From Myroides sp. 1354 (GTDB lineage: Bacteria > Bacteroidota > Bacteroidia > Flavobacteriales > Flavobacteriaceae): a DNA stretch of 64,000 bases. Below the pieces are notes generated by a model. That model was not told the origin of the DNA. It worked only from the letters and a program-made list of their open reading frames with translations, and made no database searches. The stretch is from NCBI RefSeq assembly GCF_030324495.1, contig NZ_JACAGN010000004.1, forward strand, positions 62,001-126,000. The letters run 5' to 3'. A program made the translations under genes and the position numbers. This document shows, one piece after another, positions 17,659 through 27,263 of this stretch (positions within the stretch are counted from its first letter, which is position 1; each line of letters opens with the position of its first letter).

Positions 17659-18810
17659 ATGTCAAATAACGAAACAAGCTTCAAACCAAAGAAAAGTGTT
17701 GCGCTATCTGGAGTTGCAGCTGGTAATACAGCTTTGTGTAGCGTAGGAAAAAGCGGAAATGATTTATACTACAGAGGATATAATATATTAGATTTAGCTG
17801 AAAAAGCAGAATTTGAAGAAGTTGCTTACCTTTTGATTTATGGCCATTTGCCTAATGAAGCTCAACTAAAAAATTACAAAGCAAAATTAAAATCACTGCG
17901 TGGATTACCAAAATCTGTGCGCAGTATTCTAAAAAATATTCCTGCAGCTGCTCATCCTATGGACGTAATGCGTTCAATGGTATCAGCGATTGGAACCATT
18001 CAACCAGAGAAAGACGATCACAATACAGCAGGAGCTAGAGATATTGCTGATAAATTATTAGCTTCTTTTAGTTCAGGATTATTGTATTGGTATCACTATA
18101 CGCACAATGGAAAAGAAATCGAAGTAGAAACAGATGACGATACAATCGGTGGACATTTCTTACATTTATTACACGGGAAAAAACCTTCAGAATCATGGGT
18201 AAAAGCCATGCAAGTATCTTTAATTTTATATGCTGAGCACGAATTCAATGCTTCTACATTTACTAGTCGCGTGATTGCAGGAACAAACTCTGATTTCTAT
18301 TCTTGTGTAACAGGAGCAATTGGCGCTTTACGTGGACCAAAACACGGAGGAGCTAATGAGGTTGCTTTTGAAATTCAAAGTCGTTATAACACACCTGATG
18401 AAGCAGAAGCAGATATCAGAAAACGCGTGGAGAACAAAGAGGTTATTATTGGCTTTGGTCACCCCGTATATACCATTTCAGATCCAAGAAATATTGTAAT
18501 TAAAAAAGTAGCCGAGCAATTGTCACAAGAAGCAGGTGATATGTTATTATACAATATTGCAGAGCGCTTAGAAAGCGTGATGTGGGAAGAAAAGAAAATG
18601 TTCCCTAACTTAGATTGGTTCTCAGCCGTATCTTACCACCAAATGGGTGTTCCTACTTTGATGTTTACTCCTCTTTTCGTAATCTCTCGTATTACTGGAT
18701 GGAGTGCTCATATCATGGAACAACGTCAAGATGGAAAAATTATTCGTCCTAGTGCAAATTACACTGGACCGGATAACCAAGAATTTGTTACAATCAAAAA
18801 CAGAAAATAA
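17659..18810 (+). CDS. prpC: 2-methylcitrate synthase
   Basis: A 383-residue citrate-synthase-fold enzyme that condenses propionyl-CoA with oxaloacetate. [13 protein letters not shown] (about residue 228) and [14 protein letters not shown] (about 267-280) hold the two active-site His regions, and [15 protein letters not shown] is the conserved C-terminal region. The length and the position between prpB and prpD point to methylcitrate synthase rather than the housekeeping citrate synthase. The gap to prpD is 28 bp. Confidence 0.94.
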   Translation: MSNNETSFKPKKSVALSGVAAGNTALCSVGKSGNDLYYRGYNILDLAEKAEFEEVAYLLIYGHLPNEAQLKNYKAKLKSLRGLPKSVRSILKNIPAAAHPMDVMRSMVSAIGTIQPEKDDHNTAGARDIADKLLASFSSGLLYWYHYTHNGKEIEVETDDDTIGGHFLHLLHGKKPSESWVKAMQVSLILYAEHEFNASTFTSRVIAGTNSDFYSCVTGAIGALRGPKHGGANEVAFEIQSRYNTPDEAEADIRKRVENKEVIIGFGHPVYTISDPRNIVIKKVAEQLSQEAGDMLLYNIAERLESVMWEEKKMFPNLDWFSAVSYHQMGVPTLMFTPLFVISRITGWSAHIMEQRQDGKIIRPSANYTGPDNQEFVTIKNRK

Positions 18811-18838
18811 TTTAATAACTAAAAAATAAGAATTTAAA

Positions 18839-20290
18839 ATGTCATTACACATTTCAAACGAAAGACCACAACCAGATCAGGTATTAGTGGACATTGCGGA
18901 TTACGTATTAAACTATGAGATTAAAAATGATTTGGCATGGAAAACAGCACACTACTGTCTACTAGACACGATTGGATGTGGGTTAGAGGCTTTAACATAC
19001 CCTGCATGTACTAAATTATTAGGACCTGTAGTAAAAGGAACAATCGTTCCAAACGGAGCTAAAGTACCTGGAACACAATTTCAGTTAGACCCAATTCAAG
19101 CGGCTTTTAACATTGGAACAATTGTGCGTTGGTTAGACTTTAACGATACTTGGTTAGCAGCAGAGTGGGGACACCCTTCAGATAACTTAGGAGGTATTTT
19201 AGCTACTGCAGATTGGTTGTCAAGAACGAATATTGCAGAAGGAAAAGCACCTTTAAAAATGAAACAAGTTTTAGAAGCAATGATTATGGCACACGAAGTG
19301 CAAGGAGTAATGGCTTTAGAAAACTCGTTTAACCGCGTTGGATTAGACCACGTATTATTAGTGAAATTAGCTTCTACTGCAGTTGTAGGTAAGTTAATCG
19401 GCTTAACTCGTGATGAATTGATCAATGCAATTTCATTGGCTTTTGTTGACGGACAAGCTTTGAGAACGTATCGTCATGCTCCAAATACAGGAAGCCGTAA
19501 ATCATGGGCTGCTGGAGATGCTACTTCTCGTGCAGTGCGTTTAGCTTTAATGGCTAAAACAGGAGAAATGGGTTATCCATCTGTATTAACAGCTAAAACT
19601 TGGGGATTCTATGACGTTTCTTTCAAAGGAAATGCATTTAAATTCCAACGTGATTATTCTTCTTATGTAATGGAGAATGTATTGTTCAAAATCTCTTTCC
19701 CTGCTGAGTTCCACTCTCAAACTGCAGTTGAAGCAGCGATGACTTTACACGGAAAATTAAAAGAATTAGGAAAATCAACAGAGGATATTAAAAAGATTAC
19801 GATTCGCACACACGAAGCAGCTATTCGTATTATCGATAAAAAAGGTCCATTAGACAACCCAGCTGACCGTGACCACTGTATCCAATATATGATTGCTGTG
19901 CCTTTAATCTACGGAAGATTAACAGCTGCAGATTATGAAGATAATATTGCTTCTGATGCAAGAATCGACGTATTACGCGATAAAATGGAATGTGTAGAAG
20001 ATGTTCAGTTCACAAAAGATTACCACGATCCAGAAAAACGTTCTATCGCTAATGCATTGACTATTACATTCAATGACGGTTCATCTATTGATGAAGTAGT
20101 AGTTGAATATCCAATTGGACACAAACGCAGAAGAGAAGAAGGTATTCCTGAATTAATCAAAAAATACAAAATTAACTTGGCGCGTGTTTACCCAGAAAAA
20201 CAACAACGCGTAGTAATGGAAAACTCTTTAGATTACAACACTTTAGTGAATCTAAATGTAAATGAGTTTGTTGACTTACTAGTTATCTAA
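18839..20290 (+). CDS. prpD: 2-methylcitrate dehydratase
   Basis: MmgE/PrpD-family enzyme of 483 residues that dehydrates 2-methylcitrate to methylaconitate. The [11 protein letters not shown] start, [20 protein letters not shown] and [14 protein letters not shown] are family stretches. No acnD/prpF pair is present, so this is the PrpD-type pathway; the hydration step would be done by a general aconitase elsewhere. A hairpin without a T tract lies between it and mmsA. Confidence 0.94.
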   Translation: MSLHISNERPQPDQVLVDIADYVLNYEIKNDLAWKTAHYCLLDTIGCGLEALTYPACTKLLGPVVKGTIVPNGAKVPGTQFQLDPIQAAFNIGTIVRWLDFNDTWLAAEWGHPSDNLGGILATADWLSRTNIAEGKAPLKMKQVLEAMIMAHEVQGVMALENSFNRVGLDHVLLVKLASTAVVGKLIGLTRDELINAISLAFVDGQALRTYRHAPNTGSRKSWAAGDATSRAVRLALMAKTGEMGYPSVLTAKTWGFYDVSFKGNAFKFQRDYSSYVMENVLFKISFPAEFHSQTAVEAAMTLHGKLKELGKSTEDIKKITIRTHEAAIRIIDKKGPLDNPADRDHCIQYMIAVPLIYGRLTAADYEDNIASDARIDVLRDKMECVEDVQFTKDYHDPEKRSIANALTITFNDGSSIDEVVVEYPIGHKRRREEGIPELIKKYKINLARVYPEKQQRVVMENSLDYNTLVNLNVNEFVDLLVI

Positions 20291-20304
20291 GCTTATAAAG
20301 AAAG

Positions 20305-20334
20305 ACAAGAGTTGATTGTAAAATCAACTCTTGT
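20305..20334 (+). terminator. Hairpin between prpD and mmsA (weak terminator or mRNA processing element)
   Basis: A strong stem ACAAGAGTTGATT / AATCAACTCTTGT with a 4-base loop, but followed by TCCTTAAGC rather than a T run. It may reduce read-through or protect the prp mRNA end instead of stopping transcription fully. Confidence 0.6.
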
Positions 20335-20366
20335 TCCTTAAGCAACCACCCAACCCCCAATAAATT

Positions 20367-21872
20367 ATGACAACTATGACACAAAAAATAAACCTATATA
20401 TAAACGGAGCGTTTACAGCAAGTACTGCTACAGCTTATTTACCAGTTGAAAACCCAGCAACACAAGAAATTATTGCAGAAGTTCCCTTAACAACATTATC
20501 AGAAATTGATCAAGCTATTGCTTTAGCAGGAGAAGCATTTAAAACCTGGAAAGAAGTAGCTACGCCTGAACGCGCAAGATTATTTTTGAAATATCAACAT
20601 TTATTAAAAGAGCACCAAAAAGAAATCGCAGAAATATTAGCAACTGAAAATGGAAAAACGTTTGCTGATGCGATGGGAGATGTTTGGAGAGGTATTGAAG
20701 TTGTGGAGCACGCTTGTTCTATTCCAACTTTAATGATGGGAGAAACAGTTGAAAACGTAGCTCGTGCAGTAGATACTTATAGTTATATTCAACCCTTAGG
20801 AGTTTGTGCGGGAATTACACCCTTCAACTTCCCTGCGATGATCCCATTGTGGATGTTCCCAATGGCAATTGCCTGTGGTAATACTTTTATTTTAAAACCA
20901 TCAGAGCAAGCACCAATGACAGCGATGAAATTAGCTGAATTATTCCAACAAGCAGGATTCCCTAAAGGTGTTTTAAATATTGTTCACGGATCTAAAGATC
21001 AAGTGAATCACATTTTAAACCACGAGGATATCCGCGCGATTTCATTTGTTGGATCTGTACCAGTAGCAGAACATGTGTATCGTACTGGAACACACAATTT
21101 AAAACGCGTACAAGCATTCGGTGGAGCAAAAAATCATATGGTGGTAATGCCAGATGCAAATAAACAACAAGTAATCAACAATTTAGTTGGGGCATCATGT
21201 GGAGCAGCTGGTCAGCGTTGTATGGCTATTAGTGTAGCTGTATTAGTAGGAGAAGCACAAAATTGGGTAAATGAGATTAAAGAGGCATTGAGCACAATCA
21301 AACCAGGTGTTTGGTCTGACGATGCAGCGGCTTATGGGCCACTAATCAACAAACAAGCCAAAGAAAAAGTATTGCGTTTGATTAAAAGCGGATACGACCA
21401 AGGAGCAGAAGTATTATTAGATGGAAGCGATTGCGTTGTACCAGGGTATGAAAAAGGATATTTTGTAGGACCAACCTTGTTCAATAAAGTAACAACAGAT
21501 ATGGATATCTACAAAGAAGAAATTTTTGGACCTGCTTTATTATTAGTAACTGCAGATACTTTAGATGAGGCAATTCAAATCATCAATGACAACCCTTATG
21601 GAAATGGTACGTCAATTTTTACAAATTCAGGAGCAGCCGCTCGTAAGTTTCAACATGAGATTCAAGTCGGACAAATTGGAGTAAACCTTCCAATTCCAGT
21701 GCCATTACCTTTCTTCTCATTCACAGGATGGCGTAAATCATTCTTTGGAGATTTACACTCTTATGGTAAACAAGGGGTGCGCTTTTATACAGAAACCAAA
21801 ACCATCACAGCACGTTGGTTTGAGGAAGATGTACCTGGAGGAAATGTAAATATGACGATTAATTTAAAATAA
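20367..21872 (+). CDS. mmsA: Methylmalonate-semialdehyde dehydrogenase (CoA-acylating)
   Basis: A 501-residue aldehyde dehydrogenase that converts methylmalonate semialdehyde, NAD and CoA to propionyl-CoA, NADH and CO2. The catalytic Cys is C285 in [15 protein letters not shown], a stretch typical of the MmsA group; [19 protein letters not shown] and [13 protein letters not shown] also fit. It makes the propionyl-CoA that prpC uses. The start could be the first ATG or the one three codons later. The acyl-CoA dehydrogenase gene follows 12 bp downstream. Confidence 0.95.
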   Translation: MTTMTQKINLYINGAFTASTATAYLPVENPATQEIIAEVPLTTLSEIDQAIALAGEAFKTWKEVATPERARLFLKYQHLLKEHQKEIAEILATENGKTFADAMGDVWRGIEVVEHACSIPTLMMGETVENVARAVDTYSYIQPLGVCAGITPFNFPAMIPLWMFPMAIACGNTFILKPSEQAPMTAMKLAELFQQAGFPKGVLNIVHGSKDQVNHILNHEDIRAISFVGSVPVAEHVYRTGTHNLKRVQAFGGAKNHMVVMPDANKQQVINNLVGASCGAAGQRCMAISVAVLVGEAQNWVNEIKEALSTIKPGVWSDDAAAYGPLINKQAKEKVLRLIKSGYDQGAEVLLDGSDCVVPGYEKGYFVGPTLFNKVTTDMDIYKEEIFGPALLLVTADTLDEAIQIINDNPYGNGTSIFTNSGAAARKFQHEIQVGQIGVNLPIPVPLPFFSFTGWRKSFFGDLHSYGKQGVRFYTETKTITARWFEEDVPGGNVNMTINLK

Positions 21873-21884
21873 GGAGGGGATAGA
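21869..21884 (+). promoter_or_regulatory. Strong Shine-Dalgarno before the acyl-CoA dehydrogenase gene
   Basis: AAGGAGGGG lies about 6 bases before the ATG at 21885 and overlaps the end of mmsA. Bacteroidota genes rarely carry such a strong site; most starts in this window have only A-rich leaders. Confidence 0.6.
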
Positions 21885-23045
21885 ATGCAATTTAATTTAG
21901 ATGAAAATCAATTAGCATTTCAAGATGCGGCAAGGAGTTTTGCAGAAAAAGAATTAGCTCCTTATGCCTCAGATTGGGATGCCAATAAAACATTTCCACG
22001 TGAGGCCATTCAAAAAGCTGGAGAACAAGGTTTTTGTGGCGTTTATACACGTGAAGAGGTTGGAGGACTAGGTTTTTCAAGATTGGATGCTGCTATTATT
22101 TTTGAAGAGTTAGCAGCGGCTTGTCCTTCTACAACCGCCTATATTACCATTCACAACATGGTAACATGGATGATTGATACTTACGGAAAAGAAACGGTTC
22201 GTCAGGCTATTTGTCCAGAACTCGCTTCTGGTCTTAAGTTGGGATCTTATTGTTTAACTGAGCCTGATTCAGGTTCTGATGCAGCAAGTTTAAAAACAAC
22301 GGCTGTAAAACAAGGAGATAAATACATCCTAAATGGAACAAAAGCTTTTATATCAGGAGCAGGTGAAAGTGATTATCTTGTGGTAATGGCTCGTACAGGA
22401 GAAGCTGGGCCTAAGGGAATCAGTGCTTTTGTTGTACCTGCAGATGCGAAGGGAATTAGTTTCGGAGAAAAAGAAAAGAAACTAGGATGGAATACACAAC
22501 CTACGCGTTTTATCTTTTTAGATCAAGTTGAAATTCCAGCTGAAAACCTTTTAGGAAAAGAAGGCGACGGTTTTAAAATTGCTTTAAAAGGATTAGATGG
22601 AGGGCGTATTAACGTGGGTATTTGCTCAGTTGGCGCTGCTCAAGGAGCTTTAAATCTAGCACAGCGTTATATGCATGAACGCATGCAGTTTGGTAAGTCA
22701 TTGGCCCAATTTCAATCGTTGCAATTTAAAATTGCTGATATGGTAACTGAATTGGTAGCGGCTCGTCAAATGGTGTATTTAGCGGCATTTAAGTTAGATT
22801 CAAAAGACGCTAATGCAACAACGTATTGTGCAATGGCTAAGCGCTTAGCTACAGATAACAGCTTTACAGTATGTAATGATGCTCTACAGCTATTAGGAGG
22901 ATATGGATGTACACAAGATTTTCCAGTAGAGCGCTTAATGCGCGATGCACGCGTTCACCAAATCGTAGAAGGAACCAATGAAATTATGAAATTGGTAATA
23001 TCGAGAAGAATATTAGAAGAAGGTGCAACTGCTGAAATACGTTAA
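21885..23045 (+). CDS. Acyl-CoA dehydrogenase (probable isobutyryl-CoA dehydrogenase)
   Basis: A 386-residue FAD enzyme of the short-chain acyl-CoA dehydrogenase group. YCLTEPDSGSDA is the FAD/substrate-binding signature, and the catalytic Glu is in the C-terminal VEGTNEIMKL stretch (about residue 363). Context decides the substrate: flanked by mmsA, HIBCH and mmsB, it is most likely isobutyryl-CoA dehydrogenase of valine breakdown (isobutyryl-CoA to methacrylyl-CoA). It has the strong ribosome-binding site at 21869. The next gene begins 6 bp after its stop. Confidence 0.92.
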   Translation: MQFNLDENQLAFQDAARSFAEKELAPYASDWDANKTFPREAIQKAGEQGFCGVYTREEVGGLGFSRLDAAIIFEELAAACPSTTAYITIHNMVTWMIDTYGKETVRQAICPELASGLKLGSYCLTEPDSGSDAASLKTTAVKQGDKYILNGTKAFISGAGESDYLVVMARTGEAGPKGISAFVVPADAKGISFGEKEKKLGWNTQPTRFIFLDQVEIPAENLLGKEGDGFKIALKGLDGGRINVGICSVGAAQGALNLAQRYMHERMQFGKSLAQFQSLQFKIADMVTELVAARQMVYLAAFKLDSKDANATTYCAMAKRLATDNSFTVCNDALQLLGGYGCTQDFPVERLMRDARVHQIVEGTNEIMKLVISRRILEEGATAEIR

Positions 23046-23051
23046 TAAGAC

Positions 23052-24158
23052 ATGAGTTTAATACTAACAGAAATAAAGAATAAAGTAGGTTTCATTACGT
23101 TGAATTCAGAAGCAACGTTGAATTCGTTAAACCTGGAGATGATAGAAGCTTTAACTGCGACTATGGCTTCGTGGAAGAATTCGAGTGAAGTTGCTTGTAT
23201 CTTTATTCAAGGAGCAGGAGAAAAGGCGCTTTGTGCGGGTGGAGACGTTAGACAATTGTACGACAATATTATTGCACAGCGTACAGTAGATGCAGCTAAA
23301 GTACCACAAGGTTGTTTTGATTTTTTTTCCAAAGAATATGCCTTAAACTACGAAATTCACACCTATCCGAAACCTATCATAGTATGGGGACACGGAATCG
23401 TAATGGGAGGTGGAATTGGAGTAATGGTTGGAGCTTCGCATCGCATTGTAACGGAAAGAAGTAAACTAGCCATGCCTGAAATTACCATCGGTTTGTTTCC
23501 AGATGTAGGAGCTACTTGGTTTCTAAATCGCATGCCTTCTGCCTATGGAATTTATTTAGGATTAACAGGGGCTCGTTTAGATGCAGCAGATTGTCGTTTC
23601 TTAGGATTGGCTGATTACTATATGGAATCAACTGCTAAGCAAGCGGTGGTAGATGCATTAGTACAGGCTAATTGGTCAACAGATATAGGCAATCAAATTG
23701 ATGGAATTTTAGCAGATCTTGCGAAAAATTATACCATTGGTATTTCTCAAGCAGAGGTGCACCAATCGTTTATCACGCAATTTGAAGCGGTTGAAACGGT
23801 AGATGAATTTCGCTCTATCTTAGTCAATTGTCCTGAAAAAGACAGTTGGATTGAAACAGGAATGCAAAGTTTTAGTAAAGGATCTCCGAGTTCAGCACAT
23901 ATTATTTTCAAGCAGTTACAAAACGGAAAAGAATATAGCTTGGAGCAGGTATTTCAAACAGAATTAAACCTCGCTTGTCAATGTTGTATTCACCCTGATT
24001 TTGCAGAAGGTGTACGTGCTTTATTGGTAGATAAAGATCAATCTCCTAAATGGCAACCTGCTACTTTAGAAGAAGTTACGTCTGATTGGGTAGAGAGTTA
24101 CTTTAAGCCTCTTTGGACGAAAGAAAATGACGTATTAAAGAATTTAGGTAAAAACTAA
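23052..24158 (+). CDS. 3-hydroxyisobutyryl-CoA hydrolase (HIBCH-type)
   Basis: A 368-residue crotonase-fold protein, longer than enoyl-CoA hydratases. ALCAGGDVRQLY and MGGGIGVMVGASHRI form the oxyanion hole, and MPEITIGLFPDVGATWFLNR is diagnostic of the HIBCH group, which cleaves 3-hydroxyisobutyryl-CoA to 3-hydroxyisobutyrate and free CoA. This keeps toxic methacrylyl-CoA levels low. It sits between the acyl-CoA dehydrogenase and mmsB genes, 6 bp from each. Confidence 0.92.
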   Translation: MSLILTEIKNKVGFITLNSEATLNSLNLEMIEALTATMASWKNSSEVACIFIQGAGEKALCAGGDVRQLYDNIIAQRTVDAAKVPQGCFDFFSKEYALNYEIHTYPKPIIVWGHGIVMGGGIGVMVGASHRIVTERSKLAMPEITIGLFPDVGATWFLNRMPSAYGIYLGLTGARLDAADCRFLGLADYYMESTAKQAVVDALVQANWSTDIGNQIDGILADLAKNYTIGISQAEVHQSFITQFEAVETVDEFRSILVNCPEKDSWIETGMQSFSKGSPSSAHIIFKQLQNGKEYSLEQVFQTELNLACQCCIHPDFAEGVRALLVDKDQSPKWQPATLEEVTSDWVESYFKPLWTKENDVLKNLGKN

Positions 24159-24164
24159 AAGAGT

Positions 24165-25046
24165 ATGGCAAAAATAGCTTTTATAGGCTTAGGAAATATG
24201 GGTGGTCCAATGGCTGCCAACCTAGTTAAAAAAGGACATCAAGTAACGGGATTTGATTTAAGTGAAGTTGCTTTAAATCAATTGATTGCTCAAGGAGGAA
24301 CAGTTGCTAAATCAGCATTAGAAGTAGCAAAGGGAGCCGAAGTAGTTGTTTCCATGTTGCCTTCAGGTAAACACGTAGCAGATTTGTATACTGTAGAATT
24401 TATGGCTCAATTACAGCCTAATGCAGTATTGATTGACAGTAGTACAATTGATGCAGTCACGGCTCGTACAGTTGCAGCATTAGCTGCGACACAAGGACAT
24501 GCTATGATTGATGCACCTGTATCTGGTGGAACTGCCGGAGCACAAGCGGGAACCTTAACCTTTATCGTAGGGGGAGCAGCTCCAGATTTTGAGCGTGCAA
24601 AACCTATTTTAGAAGGAATGGGGCAGAATATCTTTTATGCTGGAGAATCAGGAGCAGGGCAAGTGGCTAAAATTTGCAACAATATGTTGTTGGCCATTCA
24701 CATGATTGGTACATCTGAAGCTATTAATCTAGGAGTTCGCCACGGATTAGATCCTAAAGTATTGAGTGAAATTATGCAAAAAAGTTCTGGCAGAAACTGG
24801 TCTTTAGAGGTGTATAATCCTTATCCGGGTGTAGCAGAGAATACTCCTGCTTCAAAAGGATATGCAGGTGGTTTTGCAGTTGATTTGATGACTAAGGATT
24901 TAGGATTAGCAGCAGAAGCAAGCTTAGATACAAAAAGTTCAACACCTTTGGGAAGTACAGCTCTAAATTTATACAGAATGTGGAGCGAAGCTGGAAATGG
25001 CAAGTTCGATTTTTCGAGTATTATTAAATTTTTAAACCAACAATAA
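24165..25046 (+). CDS. mmsB: 3-hydroxyisobutyrate dehydrogenase
   Basis: A 293-residue beta-hydroxyacid dehydrogenase. FIGLGNMGGPMAANL is the N-terminal NAD-binding signature, APVSGGTAGAQAGTL the substrate-binding region and GQVAKICNNMLL carries the catalytic Lys. It oxidises 3-hydroxyisobutyrate to methylmalonate semialdehyde, the substrate of MmsA. Its stop codon overlaps the start of the next gene by one base. Confidence 0.94.
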   Translation: MAKIAFIGLGNMGGPMAANLVKKGHQVTGFDLSEVALNQLIAQGGTVAKSALEVAKGAEVVVSMLPSGKHVADLYTVEFMAQLQPNAVLIDSSTIDAVTARTVAALAATQGHAMIDAPVSGGTAGAQAGTLTFIVGGAAPDFERAKPILEGMGQNIFYAGESGAGQVAKICNNMLLAIHMIGTSEAINLGVRHGLDPKVLSEIMQKSSGRNWSLEVYNPYPGVAENTPASKGYAGGFAVDLMTKDLGLAAEASLDTKSSTPLGSTALNLYRMWSEAGNGKFDFSSIIKFLNQQ

Positions 25047-25831
25047 TGATGAATTTTGAGACTTTAATTTACCAACAAGAGGGGTATATTGGCACATTGA
25101 CGATTAATCGTCCCAATGCGCTAAATGCGTTGAATGCAACGGTATTGACGGAATTAAAATCATTTGCAGAACAAGTAAAAAACAAAGGTGATATTCGCGC
25201 TTTGATTATTACAGGTTCGGGAGAAAAGGCTTTTGTTGCTGGTGCAGATATTAAAGCCATGCAAAGTATGACGCCTCAAGAAGCGACAGATTTTTCATAT
25301 ATGGCTCAAGCAGCATTCAATGCCATTGAAGCCTTGCCCTTCGCAGTTATTGCAGCTGTAAATGGCTTTGCTTTAGGAGGAGGATGTGAGTTGGCCTTAT
25401 CTTGTGATATCATTTTAGCAAGTGAAAAAGCGAAATTTGGTTTACCAGAAGCTACTTTAGGTTTATTGCCATGTTTTGGTGGAACTCAGCGTTTGCCACG
25501 TGCAATTGGTTTATATAAAGCAAAAGAGATGGTATTTACGGGAGATTTCTATACTGCAACAGCTTGTGAAGCAATGGGATTTGTCAATCGCGTAATTGCA
25601 CCAGAAGAATTGTTGAACCAAGCTTATGCAATGGCAAAAACAATTGCTTCAAGAGGTCCAATTGCGGTTGCTAAAGCGAAAGTATCGATGCATACAGGCT
25701 TTGATCTTTCTTTAGCCGAAGGATTAAAACAAGAAGGTGCTTTATTTGGTCAGTTGTTTACTACAGCCGATCAAAAAGAGGGAATTGGAGCTTTTGTTGA
25801 AAAAAGAATCCCAGACTTTAAAGGAAATTAA
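25046..25831 (+). CDS. Enoyl-CoA hydratase
   Basis: A 261-residue crotonase with AFVAGADIKAM and NGFALGGGCELALSCDI (oxyanion hole and first catalytic Glu) and GLPEATLGLLPCFGGTQRLPR (second catalytic Glu). Both glutamates are present, so it should hydrate enoyl-CoA. In this cluster it would turn methacrylyl-CoA into 3-hydroxyisobutyryl-CoA and complete the valine route. Starts at 25046 and 25049 (ATGATG) are both possible. It is the last gene before a clear terminator. Confidence 0.93.
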   Translation: MMNFETLIYQQEGYIGTLTINRPNALNALNATVLTELKSFAEQVKNKGDIRALIITGSGEKAFVAGADIKAMQSMTPQEATDFSYMAQAAFNAIEALPFAVIAAVNGFALGGGCELALSCDIILASEKAKFGLPEATLGLLPCFGGTQRLPRAIGLYKAKEMVFTGDFYTATACEAMGFVNRVIAPEELLNQAYAMAKTIASRGPIAVAKAKVSMHTGFDLSLAEGLKQEGALFGQLFTTADQKEGIGAFVEKRIPDFKGN

Positions 25832-25849
25832 ATACTTTTAATTCAAATA

Positions 25850-25887
25850 ATAAGGGCGTACTGTTTCTAGTACGCCCTTACTTTTTA
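25850..25887. terminator. Terminator of the valine/propionate cluster
   Basis: Stem TAAGGGCGTAC / GTACGCCCTTA with an 8-base loop, then CTTTTT. It lies between converging genes and may also serve the minus-strand ddh gene. Confidence 0.9.
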
Positions 25888-25895
25888 TAAATAAA

Positions 25896-26882
25896 CTACA
25901 AAAGTTCTTTTCTCAATTGTTCCGCAGATTTGGGAGATAAATAGCCCAGTGGAATATCATAAACGGTTTTCGCTCCACTATGTCCTTGCTTGGCCATTCT
26001 GGCTATTGCACGACTAAAAGCTACTAAAACAGAGGCAGTAAATTCAGGATTACTTTCTAATTTAAGACTAAATTCCATATGCTGTTGATGCCCATTACCC
26101 GTTTCTCCAGATCGCAAAACAAAACCGCCATGTGGCATGGCACTGTGATTCAGCTTTAATTCCTCTTCCGAAATAAAGTGAACCGTTGTATCATAAGGTT
26201 CAAAGTAATTGGGCATGGTCTTGATTTCTTGTTCAATTTGTCGTTGATCAGCCCCTTCTTCTGCTACAACATAACAAATACGTTGGTGTTTTTCAGCAGC
26301 AGTAAATACAGGATTATGACCTGCGCGAACTTGCTCTAAGGCCTGTTCAATAGGCAAGGTATATTGTACTCCATTCTTAACTCCTTCTAAACGACGTATT
26401 GCATCCGAATGTCCCTGACTTAACCCTTTACCCCAAAAGGTATAGGTTTCTCCCTGTGGTAAAATCGATTCTCCTAACAAACGCAACATCGAAAACAAAC
26501 CTGGATCCCAACCCGTTGATATTAAACTCAAGGTTTGATTTGCTTGAGTACATTGCTCTACTTTTGCAAAGTAAGCCGGAATCTCTCCGTGGTTATCAAA
26601 ACTATCTACGGTATTAAAATGAGTTGCTATTTGAATGACTTGTTCTGGTAAATCTGTTGATGAACCTCCACATAAAATCATAACGTCTATTTTAGTTTTA
26701 TAATCCAGTACACTAGCTAAAGAAACTACTTTAGTTGTTGTGTCTAAAGATTCAGGCGAACGTCTCGTAAAAATGGCAACAAGTTCTAAATCGGCATTTT
26801 GTGCAATTGCACGTTCTACACCTTTTCCTAAGTTACCATAACCTACAATACCTATGCGAATAGGGGTTGTTGAATGTATCAT
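25896..26882 (-). CDS. ddh: meso-Diaminopimelate D-dehydrogenase
   Basis: A 328-residue NADP-dependent enzyme that makes meso-DAP directly from tetrahydrodipicolinate for lysine and peptidoglycan synthesis. GIVGYGNLGKGVE is the nucleotide-binding loop. LISTGWDPGLFSMLR, WGKGLSQGHSDAIRR and MPHGGFVLRSG are signature stretches of the Ddh family. The frame extends to 26942, but a -7 box lies at 26930-26937 inside that extension, so I start the gene at 26882 (MIHSTTPIRIG). Confidence 0.93.
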   Translation of the reverse strand: MIHSTTPIRIGIVGYGNLGKGVERAIAQNADLELVAIFTRRSPESLDTTTKVVSLASVLDYKTKIDVMILCGGSSTDLPEQVIQIATHFNTVDSFDNHGEIPAYFAKVEQCTQANQTLSLISTGWDPGLFSMLRLLGESILPQGETYTFWGKGLSQGHSDAIRRLEGVKNGVQYTLPIEQALEQVRAGHNPVFTAAEKHQRICYVVAEEGADQRQIEQEIKTMPNYFEPYDTTVHFISEEELKLNHSAMPHGGFVLRSGETGNGHQQHMEFSLKLESNPEFTASVLVAFSRAIARMAKQGHSGAKTVYDIPLGYLSPKSAEQLRKELL

Positions 26883-26929
26883 ACTTCTGTTGTTTTTTTG
26901 CAATACCTGTATATTGCATTCAAAACCGC

Positions 26930-26937
26930 CAAAAGTA
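26930..26937 (-). promoter_or_regulatory. Candidate -7 box for ddh
   Basis: On the minus strand this reads TACTTTTG, an exact TAnnTTTG, 48 bp upstream of the chosen ddh start. Confidence 0.45.
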
Positions 26938-27058
26938 CTCAAAAGTTAGAAAGAACTAAAATCTGTTTTCTATTTCTTTGGCTTTTTCCTAGACCATCCA
27001 TTTACTTTTACAAAAAAGGTTTTTGTAAGGGCAACGCATCTGTTTAGGAGTTTTTAGT

Positions 27059-27102
27059 TGTATTTTGATTTGTATTTTGATTTGTATTTTGATTTGTATT
27101 TT
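27059..27102. repeat. 12-bp tandem repeat, about 3.7 copies
   Basis: The unit TGTATTTTGATT is repeated three times plus a partial copy in the AT-rich gap between the divergent ddh and S41 peptidase genes. The gap (26883-27263) holds no other gene. Confidence 0.9.
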
Positions 27103-27204
27103 TTTGCATTGAATCAAGTAGTGAATAATTCTTTATATTGAGCTATTTGTATTCTTTTTGTTTTTCAATTTTATTTTTATTAGAAAAAAATAAAGACAAG
27201 TTGC

Positions 27205-27233
27205 TTTGTTGTTTTTCTAATTTTTTATATTTG
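27205..27233 (+). promoter_or_regulatory. Promoter for the S41 peptidase gene
   Basis: TTTG at 27205-27208, a 17-bp spacer and TATATTTG at 27226-27233, an exact consensus match. The start codon is 30 bp downstream. Confidence 0.65.
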
Positions 27234-27263
27234 TATTTTTTAATAATAAAATGATTTTAAAAG

